Shown piece by piece: positions 24,835 through 33,855 of a DNA stretch of 64,000 nt (positions within the stretch are counted from its first letter, which is position 1; the number at the start of each line of letters is the position of its first letter). Location: the NCBI GenBank assembly GCA_003144015.1, contig QFWS01000006.1, positions 124,001 through 188,000 of the forward strand, read 5' to 3'. The notes beneath the pieces are model-generated. The model made no database searches, was not told the DNA's origin, and worked only from the letters and a program-made list of their open reading frames with translations. This DNA comes from Flavobacteriaceae bacterium LYZ1037 (GTDB lineage Bacteria > Bacteroidota > Bacteroidia > Flavobacteriales > Flavobacteriaceae). A program made the translations under genes and the position numbers.

Positions 24835-25845
24835 TTAATTTATGGCAGGACAATTACAATGGTAACGTTCTTTTTTACAACCAAATTTAAACCCTAAGGT
24901 TAATTGATGAAAGCCTCCATTGTTATATACAACAGAATTTGCTTGGTAAGAATAGGTGTAAGCAAACATAAAATCTTTATAATCAATACCTAATATAGGA
25001 GTAATATATTGTAGTTTTTGACTAGCAACTTCTGTTCCGTCTTGAAATTCAGCGCCATCTAAGCTTCTTCTATAAGAAAGACCAGCCCAAACTGTACCAA
25101 AATCCATTCCTTTATATGCTTTGGCATTAATATCTATTGAAGATTCCTTAGTACCATCTTTATACATAAACATGGCCGAAGGTTCAAAACTCCATTCACT
25201 ACCGTATTTTTGAAAAACAGTTCCGGCACTAAATAAAAATTGTCTTGGATTATCATAGGCAAAAAGCCCGTTTTCGTTAGAATTTACACCTTCATTTTTA
25301 AGCATATTTTTTACGGTAGCGTGCGCATAAAAATTGTATAAAAAATAAGAAAAACCAAAATCTATATTAAAATTTGTAGCACTTTGCTCAATACCTGCAA
25401 TAATTGGATCAAAAGGTTCATCAATAAAAGCAGTTTCATCTAATTTATACTGAATAGCTCCAATACTTAAACCAAAAGAAAGCATGTTTAAATCTAATTC
25501 GCTTCTAGAAAACATAATATGGTGTGCATATGTAAGGTAAACACCAGTGTTGGAATGATATCCGTTTTTATCAGAATACAAAATAGCACCAACACCAGAA
25601 TTAGATTCTCCAATTCTTCCATTAATACTAGCAGTTAATAAACTTGGTGCATCTTCATCTCCAAACCATTGTTGGCGACCAGTAACTCTAATTTTAGCAC
25701 AATTAGCAGCTCCAGCCATCGATGGATGTATCAAGTAATAATTATCGGTTAAATAATCTGAGTAGATAGGCATTCCTTCTTGAGATTTAGCTGTCTGTGC
25801 AAGTAAAAACACACAAGCTAAAATATAGAACCGTTTTAATATCAT
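24835..25845 (-). CDS. Type IX secretion membrane protein, PorP/SprF family
   Basis: A 336-residue outer-membrane barrel protein. After the signal peptide (ending A-K-S-Q) comes the family's opening P-I-Y-S-D-Y-L-T-D-N-Y-Y-L-I-H-P-S-M-A-G, and L-T-L-G-F-K-F near the end. PorP/SprF proteins cooperate with the type IX translocon in exporting or anchoring cargo, and SprF-type members usually sit beside a giant adhesin gene. Here none is adjacent, so this is an orphan copy. A -7-like TATATTTG (25916-25909) lies upstream without a matching -33. The last residues contain three cysteines (C-K-K-E-R-Y-H-C-N-C), which is unusual for a barrel end. Confidence 0.92.
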   Translation of the reverse strand: MILKRFYILACVFLLAQTAKSQEGMPIYSDYLTDNYYLIHPSMAGAANCAKIRVTGRQQWFGDEDAPSLLTASINGRIGESNSGVGAILYSDKNGYHSNTGVYLTYAHHIMFSRSELDLNMLSFGLSIGAIQYKLDETAFIDEPFDPIIAGIEQSATNFNIDFGFSYFLYNFYAHATVKNMLKNEGVNSNENGLFAYDNPRQFLFSAGTVFQKYGSEWSFEPSAMFMYKDGTKESSIDINAKAYKGMDFGTVWAGLSYRRSLDGAEFQDGTEVASQKLQYITPILGIDYKDFMFAYTYSYQANSVVYNNGGFHQLTLGFKFGCKKERYHCNCPAIN

Positions 25846-26067
25846 AATTTTAGTTTTCAGGGACTCTATTTAAAACTTAATTTTAGCAATAAAATTATAA
25901 ATAGAAACCAAATATATAAAAATTACTTTTTATCTGTCCCTTATAAAGTTAAAGGTTGAACTTATTTTGGGAGAAAAAATAAAATTGTGCTTTTTTAAAA
26001 GCGAAAAAGTCAAATATATGGATATCTAAAGTTATCTTTTAGTATTTTTGCCAAAAATTTTATCCTT

Positions 26068-26970
26068 ATGAATACTTTTCAAGTTTCCATTCAAGAAACT
26101 TCCAATAATAGCATAATAAAGTTTGAAATAGATCAGTTTATTACCCAACATCAAAGTTTCGAATTTAACAATATTGATGAAGCGAAAAAATCTCCCTTAG
26201 CACAGCAATTATTCTACCTTCCTTTTGTAAAAAAAATTTATATCTCAGGTAATTTTATTGCTATAGAACGCTATAATATTGTAGAATGGAAAGATGTTCA
26301 AGAGGAAGTAGCTAGTCAAATTGAAACGTATTTAAATAATGGTGGTATAGTTGTAGAAGAAACAACTGCTCCTAAAAAAGTACCTGTAACTGTTTACGCT
26401 GAAAGCACTCCAAACCCTTCAGCAATGAAATTTGTTGTAAACAAAAAACTAACCACCACCACTTATGAGTTTACATCCATAGACGAGGCTAAATTATCTC
26501 CATTAGCGACAGAGCTATTTCATTTTCCATTTGTAAAGGGGGTCTATATAGATGAAAACTTTGTGTCAATAACTAAATATGAAGTAGCCGATTGGAGTGA
26601 AATAACTATGGAACTTCGTGAATTTATTAGAAGCTATATTGAACAAGGTAAAGAGATCATAGCTTCGAATGCTCCAAAAGCATCAGATAACACAACCAAA
26701 CAATTAGATAACTCTTCTGAAGAACTAGACGATATTTCTAATCAAATAATTAATATTCTTGATGAGTATATTAAACCAGCCGTTGCAAGCGATGGTGGAA
26801 ATATTCAATTTACATCTTACAATCCAGAAAGCAAAGTAGTAGAAGTGGTACTTCAAGGTGCTTGTAGCGGTTGCCCATCTTCAACTTACACACTTAAAAG
26901 TGGTATTGAAAACATTTTAAAAGAAATGCTGAAAGACAAAGTGAGTAGCGTTGTTGCTATAAACGGTTAA
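26068..26970 (+). CDS. NifU-like (Nfu) Fe-S scaffold with duplicated N-terminal domain
   Basis: A 300-residue protein with three domains: Nfu_N copy 1 (about 3-95), Nfu_N copy 2 (about 107-195) and the NifU C-terminal domain (220-299) with the cluster-binding C266-x2-C269 (G-A-C-S-G-C-P-S-S). The second copy keeps the family motif T-P-N-P-S-A-M-K-F; the first has the divergent T-S-N-N-S-I-I-K-F, so it has probably lost the original role or changed partner. Nfu proteins deliver 4Fe-4S clusters to target enzymes. Dodecin follows 50 bases downstream on the same strand. Confidence 0.92.
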   Translation: MNTFQVSIQETSNNSIIKFEIDQFITQHQSFEFNNIDEAKKSPLAQQLFYLPFVKKIYISGNFIAIERYNIVEWKDVQEEVASQIETYLNNGGIVVEETTAPKKVPVTVYAESTPNPSAMKFVVNKKLTTTTYEFTSIDEAKLSPLATELFHFPFVKGVYIDENFVSITKYEVADWSEITMELREFIRSYIEQGKEIIASNAPKASDNTTKQLDNSSEELDDISNQIINILDEYIKPAVASDGGNIQFTSYNPESKVVEVVLQGACSGCPSSTYTLKSGIENILKEMLKDKVSSVVAING

Positions 26971-27020
26971 TTTTCTTAACTTTAAGATTCATTAAAGTTG
27001 AACTAATAAAATTAAAAATT

Positions 27021-27221
27021 ATGGCAGTATTAAAAGTTATTGAAGTATTATCTAATTCAGATAAAAGTTGGGAAGATGCAACTAGGAAAGCAGTAAAAGA
27101 GGCTTCTAAAACTGTAAAAAACATCAAATCTGTCTATGTAAAAGAGCAAAGTGCCATTGTAAATGGAGATCAAGTTACAGAGTTTAGAGTAAATATAAAA
27201 CTTACTTTTGAAGTCAAGTAA
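27021..27221 (+). CDS. Dodecin family flavin-binding protein
   Basis: A 66-residue protein with the dodecin pattern: K-V-I-E-V-L-S-x-S-D-K-S-W-E-D-A, where the Trp is the flavin-stacking residue in this family, then a single helix and E-F-R-V-N-I-K-L-T-F-E-V at the end. Dodecins assemble as 12-mers that store riboflavin/FMN or lumichrome. It is followed by a strong terminator. Confidence 0.94.
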   Translation: MAVLKVIEVLSNSDKSWEDATRKAVKEASKTVKNIKSVYVKEQSAIVNGDQVTEFRVNIKLTFEVK

Positions 27222-27247
27222 ATCAATTTAAACATCTTAAATCAATC

Positions 27248-27275
27248 AAGCGTTCGTTAAAGAACGCTTTTTTTG
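27248..27275 (+). terminator. Terminator after the dodecin gene
   Basis: AAGCGTTC (27248-27255) and GAACGCTT (27262-27269) with a six-base loop and T7. Confidence 0.9.
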
Positions 27276-27301
27276 TGTCTTTAAATCCTTAACTTTGATA
27301 G

Positions 27302-29413
27302 ATGAAATATGTTCAGTTATTCATTTTAAGCATTTTAATAAGTTGCCAAGGACAAAACAAAGAGCCCATGAACCAACCATATACAAATAATTTAATTCAC
27401 GAAACTAGCCCTTATTTATTACAACATGCACACAACCCTGTAGATTGGCACCCTTGGAACGAAGAAGCCCTTGAACTAGCTAAAACAGAAAATAAGCTAC
27501 TATTAATAAGTGTTGGTTATGCGGCTTGCCATTGGTGTCATGTAATGGAACATGAAAGTTTTGAAGATACGACTGTTGCTCAACTAATGAACTCAAAATT
27601 TATAAACATAAAAGTCGATAGAGAAGAGCGTCCAGATATAGATCAAGTCTATATGAATGCCGTGCAGCTAATGACAGGAAGTGGCGGGTGGCCTATGAAT
27701 GTTATTGCACTTCCAGATGGCAGACCCGTTTGGGGAGGTACCTATTTTAGAAAAGAACAATGGATGAGTGCTTTGGAGCAAATCTCAGATTTATACCAAA
27801 GAAAACCTGAAAAACTTTACGAGTATGCAGACAAGTTAGAGCATGGAATCAAAGCTATGGATGTGGTTACTTTAAATAAAAACGTGGTCGATTTTAGTGA
27901 AGAATTCATTGATGAAACTCTAGAAAATTGGTCGCAATATTTCGACCATAAAGAAGGTGGATTAAAACGAGCACCAAAATTTATGATGCCTAATAACTAT
28001 CTGTTTTTATTACGCTATGCATATCAAAATAATCAAAAAAAAATACAAGAATTTGTAAATCTTACTTTAACACAAATGGCTTATGGAGGGCTTTACGACC
28101 AAGTTGGTGGTGGTTTTTCAAGATATTCCACAGATGTTAATTGGCATATCCCTCACTTTGAAAAAATGCTTTATGACAATGGACAATTGGTTAGTTTGTA
28201 TTCCGACGCATATTTAATTACAAAAAACAAGCTTTATAAAGATGTTGTTTATGAAACCATAGCTTTTATAGAAAGAGAATTAACAGCTGAAAATGGTGCT
28301 TTTTATTCTTCATTAGATGCAGACAGTAACACCCCAGAAGGTCATTTAGAAGAAGGTGCTTTTTATGTTTGGAAAAAGGAAGAACTGCAAAAATTAATAA
28401 CTTCAGATTTTGACTTGTTTTCAGATTATTATAACATTAACAATTATGGCTATTGGGAAAACACTCATTATGTTTTAATTAGAAAGAAATCAGATGATCA
28501 GATTCTAAAAAAACACAATATTGCCATCGATATTTTAAATAAAAAGAAACAAAACTGGAAAGAGCTTCTATTAAAAACACGTGAAAAAAGATCGAGACCC
28601 AGACTAGACGACAAAACTCTAACCTCTTGGAATGCCTTAATGCTCAAAGGTTATGTAGATGCTTATCGTGTGTTTGAAGAAGACCGTTTTTTGATTTCAG
28701 CTAAAAAAAATGCTCATTTTATATTGAACAACCAATTACGTGAAGATGGTGGTTTGAATCATAATTATAAAAACAACACAAGTACAATTAATGGTTATCT
28801 TGAGGATTATGCAACAACAATTGAAGCTTTTATTTCTCTTTACGAAAACACATTAGACAATAGATGGTTACTTACAGCCAGAGATTTAACCAATTATGTA
28901 TTCGATCATTTTTTCGAAGAAACGAATAACATGTTTTATTTTACGTCAAACGAAGATCCTGCTCTAGTAACAAGAAATATTGAATATAGAGACAATGTTA
29001 TTCCAGCTAGTAATTCCATTATGGCTAAGAATCTATTCAAACTATCTCATTATTTTGAGAATGATTATTATTTCAACACAGCAACTAATATGTTGAATAA
29101 TGTAAAACCTGAAATAGCAAATTATGGATCTAACTATTCAAACTGGTTAGATTTAATGCTAAATTATACACATCCATTTTATGAAGTTGCTATTTCTGGA
29201 ATTGAAGCACATCAAAAAACTAAAGAACTAAATAAAACATATTTACCCAATAAATTACTTATTGGAAGTACTGAAGAATCTAACTTACCATTATTAAAAA
29301 ACAGATATATTGAAAATGAAACATATATATATGTATGTGTTAATAAAGCTTGTAAGCTACCTGTTAAAGAAGCTGTAGAAGCTGTTGAATTAATAAAAAC
29401 TGATAACCTATGA
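27302..29413 (+). CDS. Thioredoxin-domain protein, DUF255/YyaL (SPATA20) family, predicted lipoprotein
   Basis: A 703-residue protein. Residues 1-15 form a lipoprotein signal with lipobox L-I-S-C (Cys15); residues 30-190 are the DUF255 thioredoxin-like domain with H-N-P-V-D-W and the C76-H-W-C79 motif; the rest is an alpha/alpha six-barrel resembling N-acylglucosamine 2-epimerase-type folds. Homologues are normally cytosolic. A second ATG at 27368 (residue 23) lies exactly where the canonical family begins, so both an exported and a cytosolic form are possible. A -7-like TAACTTTG (27290-27297) lies just 5 bases before the first ATG. The next gene overlaps by 4 bases. Confidence 0.9.
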   Translation: MKYVQLFILSILISCQGQNKEPMNQPYTNNLIHETSPYLLQHAHNPVDWHPWNEEALELAKTENKLLLISVGYAACHWCHVMEHESFEDTTVAQLMNSKFINIKVDREERPDIDQVYMNAVQLMTGSGGWPMNVIALPDGRPVWGGTYFRKEQWMSALEQISDLYQRKPEKLYEYADKLEHGIKAMDVVTLNKNVVDFSEEFIDETLENWSQYFDHKEGGLKRAPKFMMPNNYLFLLRYAYQNNQKKIQEFVNLTLTQMAYGGLYDQVGGGFSRYSTDVNWHIPHFEKMLYDNGQLVSLYSDAYLITKNKLYKDVVYETIAFIERELTAENGAFYSSLDADSNTPEGHLEEGAFYVWKKEELQKLITSDFDLFSDYYNINNYGYWENTHYVLIRKKSDDQILKKHNIAIDILNKKKQNWKELLLKTREKRSRPRLDDKTLTSWNALMLKGYVDAYRVFEEDRFLISAKKNAHFILNNQLREDGGLNHNYKNNTSTINGYLEDYATTIEAFISLYENTLDNRWLLTARDLTNYVFDHFFEETNNMFYFTSNEDPALVTRNIEYRDNVIPASNSIMAKNLFKLSHYFENDYYFNTATNMLNNVKPEIANYGSNYSNWLDLMLNYTHPFYEVAISGIEAHQKTKELNKTYLPNKLLIGSTEESNLPLLKNRYIENETYIYVCVNKACKLPVKEAVEAVELIKTDNL

Positions 29414-29766
29414 CTTTAATTTTAACCATCTTAATTGCTCTTATAGCTTTAGAACATTTTTATTTTTTAATATTAGAAATGTTTTTATGGACCACACCCA
29501 AAGGCATCAAGGCCTTTGGATTAAAAACTAAAGAATTTGCAGAAGACACGAAAGTATTAGCTGCCAATCAAGGTCTTTATAATGGGTTTCTAGCTGCTGG
29601 TCTTATTTTTTCATTACTAATAAAAGATCCAAAAACAACCATATTCTTTTTGGTTTGCGTAACTATTGCTGGCATTTACGGAGCTTATTCAACTAAAAAA
29701 ATAAAATTATTTTACTTACAATCCATACCAGCCATAATAACTTTAGGCTTATTAATATTTAGATAA
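29410..29766 (+). CDS. DUF1304 family membrane protein
   Basis: A 118-residue protein with four predicted membrane helices. The DUF1304 pattern is visible: A-L-E-H[11 protein letters not shown] at about 15-29 and [13 protein letters not shown] at about 52-64. The function is unknown. The ATG shares four bases (ATGA) with the stop of the DUF255 gene, a sign of translational coupling. Confidence 0.88.
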   Translation: MTLILTILIALIALEHFYFLILEMFLWTTPKGIKAFGLKTKEFAEDTKVLAANQGLYNGFLAAGLIFSLLIKDPKTTIFFLVCVTIAGIYGAYSTKKIKLFYLQSIPAIITLGLLIFR

Positions 29767-29843
29767 TATTCTTTGATGTATTTAATAAAACAACTAGTTT
29801 CAATCATTTTTTTTAACTTTACAACTAATTTAAAATCAAAACT

Positions 29844-30656
29844 ATGGATATAGAAAAGTGGACAACAAAAGGAATTGAATTAGCAACCGAATATGGCTTA
29901 AAAATTATAGGAGCCATTATTATTTGGATTATTGGTTCTTGGATTATTAAAAAAATGCTTAATGGAACTAGTAAAGTCATGACCAAAAGAGGTTTTGATA
30001 TTAGTCTTCAAAAGTTCCTATTAAATCTAGTAGGTTGGATATTAAAAATACTTTTAATTCTTGCTATTTTATCGCAACTTGGCGTTGAAACCACTTCGTT
30101 TGCTGCTATTTTAGCTGCTGCTGGTTTAGCTGTTGGTTTAGCACTTCAAGGTTCTTTAGGGAATTTTGCTGGAGGTGTTTTAATTATGATTTTTAAACCT
30201 ATTAAAATTGGCGACTTAATTGAAGCTCAAGGCGAAATAGGCGTAGTTAAAGAAATTGAAATTTTTACTACGAAACTTATCGGCCTTTCAAATAAAGAAA
30301 TTATCATTCCAAATGGAGCACTGTCAAATGGAAACATTGTAAATTATTCTACCGAAGGAACTCGAAGAGTTGATTTAACTTTTGGCGTTGGTTACGATTC
30401 TGATATTAAAAAAACCAAAGAGGTTTTAATGAATGTAATAAGTTCACATCCTAAAGTTATTGCAGATCCAGCTCCAACAGTCAATGTGTCTGCATTAGCT
30501 GATAGCTCTATAAATTTTGCTGTAAGACCTTGGTGTAAAACTGAAGATTACTGGGCTGTTTTCTTCGACGTTACCGAACAAACTAAAGAAGCTCTTGATG
30601 CTGCTGGAATTGAAATTCCTTATCCACATCAAGTTGAAATTCATAAAAACGAATAA
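29844..30656 (+). CDS. Small-conductance mechanosensitive channel, MscS family
   Basis: A 270-residue channel of minimal MscS length. Three membrane helices occupy about residues 15-40, 60-80 and 88-125; the third is the Ala/Gly-rich pore helix (L-A-A-A-G-L-A-V-G-L-A-L-Q-G-S-L-G-N-F-A-G-G). After it comes the MscS beta domain (I-K-I-G-D-L-I-E) and the C-terminal alpha/beta cage. It releases solutes on hypo-osmotic shock. Single gene, convergent with tsaB. Confidence 0.93.
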   Translation: MDIEKWTTKGIELATEYGLKIIGAIIIWIIGSWIIKKMLNGTSKVMTKRGFDISLQKFLLNLVGWILKILLILAILSQLGVETTSFAAILAAAGLAVGLALQGSLGNFAGGVLIMIFKPIKIGDLIEAQGEIGVVKEIEIFTTKLIGLSNKEIIIPNGALSNGNIVNYSTEGTRRVDLTFGVGYDSDIKKTKEVLMNVISSHPKVIADPAPTVNVSALADSSINFAVRPWCKTEDYWAVFFDVTEQTKEALDAAGIEIPYPHQVEIHKNE

Positions 30657-30660
30657 TTAT

Positions 30661-31335
30661 TTATTTAGATTTTGGCTTTAATGCTATAAAATCTTTTAAA
30701 TAATAAGGTTCAAAATAAGCGACATCTTCGATGTCGTTTTTTTTGTACCTATAATAAGCTATTTGACCCATTTGGTTAGCTGAAGGTAATATGTCTTCTA
30801 CAAAGAAAGCATTTGGATGTTTAATAAGAGATTTTGTTTTTTCAACTCCATTCCCTACAAAATAAACAGCCCCCTGTTCTAGATATGCTGAAAAAGAATC
30901 TGCTTCTAGAATTTGTGCCTCAACTTGTCTAACTTCTTTATAATCTTGATCAAAAACTGCTGAATAGACTTCCATACGTCTGGCATCCAACATAGGAATT
31001 ACCATGCCTTTTTCAATAGAAACCTGATGTGCCAAAGCTTCTAAAGTGGAAACAGCAATTAAAGGCTTATCTAAAGCAAAACAAAGTCCTTTTGCTGCCG
31101 AAACGCCAATTCTTAACCCAGTATAGGAGCCAGGACCTTTGCTAACGGCAATAGCTACTAATTGATTGGCTTCAATATTATTATCTGATAATAACTTTTC
31201 AATGTAGACATGTAAGCGTTCTGCATGAGAATACTCTTTGCTATTATCTTCCAAAAGCGCAAAAGTCTCTCCTTGTTTAGAAAGAGAGACTGAGCAATTT
31301 GTTGTCGATGTTTCTATGCTTAATATAATATCCAC
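30661..31335 (-). CDS. tsaB: tRNA t6A37 threonylcarbamoyladenosine synthesis protein TsaB
   Basis: A 224-residue ASKHA-fold protein that, as the non-catalytic partner, holds TsaD for N6-threonylcarbamoylation of A37 in ANN-decoding tRNAs. I-L-S-I-E-T-S-T-x-N-C-S-V-S and G-P-G-S-Y-T-G-L-R-I-G are characteristic. The start is GTG at 31335, 5 bases after the stop of the TolC-like gene, so this housekeeping gene appears to be the last member of an export operon. Confidence 0.95.
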   Translation of the reverse strand: MDIILSIETSTTNCSVSLSKQGETFALLEDNSKEYSHAERLHVYIEKLLSDNNIEANQLVAIAVSKGPGSYTGLRIGVSAAKGLCFALDKPLIAVSTLEALAHQVSIEKGMVIPMLDARRMEVYSAVFDQDYKEVRQVEAQILEADSFSAYLEQGAVYFVGNGVEKTKSLIKHPNAFFVEDILPSANQMGQIAYYRYKKNDIEDVAYFEPYYLKDFIALKPKSK

Positions 31336-31340
31336 TTTAT

Positions 31341-32675
31341 TTAATCTACTAATGATTTTCCAAGATAGAAATCTAACACTTTTGTTTTAAATACAAAATC
31401 GTATTTAGAATTAGTAAGATTAGATTGTGCATTCACTAACTGAATTCTGGTTTGTTCTAAATCGAATGCGTTTAGTGCACCCAAATTATAACGTTCTTGT
31501 GCATTTTGAAATGACATTTCCTGAGCTTCTAAAGATTTTTTTGAAGCTTCGTATGTTTTAAATGCAGCTTTTGCATCTGTAAAAGCACGTTGAATATTGC
31601 TTTCTAAATTTAATTTGGTTTGTTCTAGATCCAACAAGCTGTTTTCTTGCTGAATTTTCGTTTTAGCCACATTTGTTTTATTATCGTAACCTGAAAATAT
31701 TGGAACTGCAACACTCAATTGAAAATTATGAGACTTTTGGTCATTCAATTGGTTAAAAAAAGTTTCTTCATCTTGAGTTAAATTAGAGAAAAACACATTG
31801 GAACCAAAACCATAGCCAAAAGATACTCTTGGTAAAAACCCACTTTTAGCTAGCTCTGTACTTAATAAAGAGCCTTCTATATTCTTTTCAGCGACTTTAA
31901 CTTCAGGTCTGTTTTCATAAGCATATTCTAAGATTGGTTTTACATCATTATACATTAAAGCTGCTGAAGGGCTTTCAACTTCTTCAATGGCGACTTGAAA
32001 CCCTTCATAAGGCAATTGTAGTAATTGAGATAAGCTAAGCAATGCTAAATCATAATTGTTTTCTGCTATGGTTAAATTTTGTTCATCCTTACTTAAAGTA
32101 GCTATAGCATCGTATGTGTTTGCTTTAGCCTGAACTCCAGCATCAACTAATTTATTTACTTGTTCTAATTGCTCTTTTGAAAATGCAACTTGTGCCTTAG
32201 CTATTTCTAAATTTTCTTTATTAAATAGCACATTTAAATAGGCATTAACCACATTTAAAGATATATCGTCTCTTATTCTATCTAACTCCATCTGGTTTAA
32301 TTCCAAATTAAGTTGTGCTTGTTTATATAGATTCGTATTTCTAAATCCGTTAAAAATAGTTTGATTAATATTAATCCCAAGATTAGTACTATGACTTGTT
32401 CTGTCGACAAACTGTCCTTGAAAAATTTCCTGGTTCCCTAAGTTCAAACTCTGACTAGCGTTTGCACTAACAGTTGGCAAAAAATTACCCTTAGTTTCAA
32501 TTACATCTTGTTCATTAGACAATAGAACATTAGTTCCTTTTCTAACAGTAATATTATTTTCTAAAGCATAATTTACACATTCCTCAAGCGTCCATAATTT
32601 GTCTTGAGCGAAGGAAGAAGCACCTATAAAAATAGTTAATACAACTGTTGTAAATATGTTTTTATTAATCTTCAT
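31341..32675 (-). CDS. TolC family outer-membrane efflux protein
   Basis: A 444-residue outer-membrane factor: signal peptide (ending S-S-F-A-Q), then two TolC repeats with long coiled-coil helices, including L-E-E-C-V-N-Y-A-L-E-N-N at the start and E-R-Y-N-L-G-A-L-N-A-F-D-L-E near the end. It is the exit duct of a tripartite pump with the adaptor and MacB-like permeases encoded upstream. Two adjacent ATGs (32675, 32678) overlap the end of the adaptor gene; the longer frame up to 32735 lies inside that gene and is unlikely. Confidence 0.94.
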   Translation of the reverse strand: MKINKNIFTTVVLTIFIGASSFAQDKLWTLEECVNYALENNITVRKGTNVLLSNEQDVIETKGNFLPTVSANASQSLNLGNQEIFQGQFVDRTSHSTNLGININQTIFNGFRNTNLYKQAQLNLELNQMELDRIRDDISLNVVNAYLNVLFNKENLEIAKAQVAFSKEQLEQVNKLVDAGVQAKANTYDAIATLSKDEQNLTIAENNYDLALLSLSQLLQLPYEGFQVAIEEVESPSAALMYNDVKPILEYAYENRPEVKVAEKNIEGSLLSTELAKSGFLPRVSFGYGFGSNVFFSNLTQDEETFFNQLNDQKSHNFQLSVAVPIFSGYDNKTNVAKTKIQQENSLLDLEQTKLNLESNIQRAFTDAKAAFKTYEASKKSLEAQEMSFQNAQERYNLGALNAFDLEQTRIQLVNAQSNLTNSKYDFVFKTKVLDFYLGKSLVD

Positions 32676-33780
32676 CATCGTTATTTTCTTTAGATGCTTT
32701 GTTCCACACTTTAATTTTATCACCTTCTTTAACACCTTCGGTGATTTCTACATTAATTCCATCAGAAATCCCAAGTTCTACATAAACTTCTTCATACGAA
32801 TTATCTCCATTTGAAATTTCAACAAAAGGTTTTTCGGTAATTCTATTAAACTGTAATAAAGCTTCTTTAATTACTAAAACACTGTCTTTGCTTTCTAAAT
32901 CAATTTCTGCATTGGCACTGTAACCAGCTCTTATTTTTGTAGATGGTGTTACAGAAACATCGGCTTTAATTGTAAATTGTACTGCGCCATTTTCTTCTTG
33001 TCCTTTAGGAGCTACAAAAGTTAATTTTGCTGGAAATTCTTGTTCGTTTAATGCTCCAAGAACTACGATTATTTCTCTACCTTCTTCTATTTTACCTACT
33101 TCAGCTTCATCTACTTTTCCTTCGAAAATCATTTTACTCATGTCTGCAATAGTAGCAACTGTTGTTCCTGCATTAAAGCTATTAGATTCGATAACTTGAT
33201 CTCCTTCACGAACCGGAATTTCTAATACTGTTCCAGGTATTTGGGCTACAATATTGGTATTTGCAGAACCTCCACCAGAAAGTGACCCTTGTTTAATAAT
33301 TTGATAATCGTTTTGCGCTTGAATTAAAGATTCTCTTGCTTGATTATAAGATAACTCGCTGTTTTCGAAATCTTGTTTAGAAATAACTCCTTTTTCAAAT
33401 AAGCCTTTATTTCTATCGTAAAGAATTTGAGCATTATCTAAGGCTAATCTTGCAGTACGTGTTCTACTATTCGCACTTGCTAAATTTTGTTCGTTTGGTA
33501 CAACACGAATTTTAGCAATTAAGTCTCCTTTTTTAACAATGTCTCCTTCTTCAACAAATATTTTGTCAATAATTCCAGCAATTTGAGGTTTTAACTCAAT
33601 TTCTTCTTCAGGATTAAGTTTTCCTGTTGCAACCACTTTTGTTTTAATGGAAGTATAGAAAGGTTCTTCTACTTTAAAATCTTCAATAGATTTAGAATTT
33701 GAATCTTTAAAATATTTAATTACCCATACAAAAAGTATCAGCAATACAATTCCAATTATGATTTTTACTGTTTTATTCAT
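32665..33780 (-). CDS. Efflux periplasmic adaptor (MacA/HlyD family)
   Basis: A 371-residue membrane-fusion protein: one N-terminal membrane helix (about 7-24), a lipoyl/barrel-sandwich domain split around a coiled-coil hairpin (about 100-160), then beta-barrel and membrane-proximal domains (I-R-A-G-Y-S-A-N-A-E-I). It links the MacB-like permeases to the TolC-like duct. Its last codons overlap the start of the TolC-like gene by 11-14 bases. The C-terminus is acidic (E-N-N-D-D-E-D). Confidence 0.93.
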   Translation of the reverse strand: MNKTVKIIIGIVLLILFVWVIKYFKDSNSKSIEDFKVEEPFYTSIKTKVVATGKLNPEEEIELKPQIAGIIDKIFVEEGDIVKKGDLIAKIRVVPNEQNLASANSRTRTARLALDNAQILYDRNKGLFEKGVISKQDFENSELSYNQARESLIQAQNDYQIIKQGSLSGGGSANTNIVAQIPGTVLEIPVREGDQVIESNSFNAGTTVATIADMSKMIFEGKVDEAEVGKIEEGREIIVVLGALNEQEFPAKLTFVAPKGQEENGAVQFTIKADVSVTPSTKIRAGYSANAEIDLESKDSVLVIKEALLQFNRITEKPFVEISNGDNSYEEVYVELGISDGINVEITEGVKEGDKIKVWNKASKENNDDED

Positions 33781-33855
33781 TTCTCTCTTTTTATTGTTTT
33801 GATTGGTTTAAATGACTCATTAATAATGATTCACTCTGTTTTATTATTTGATTAT

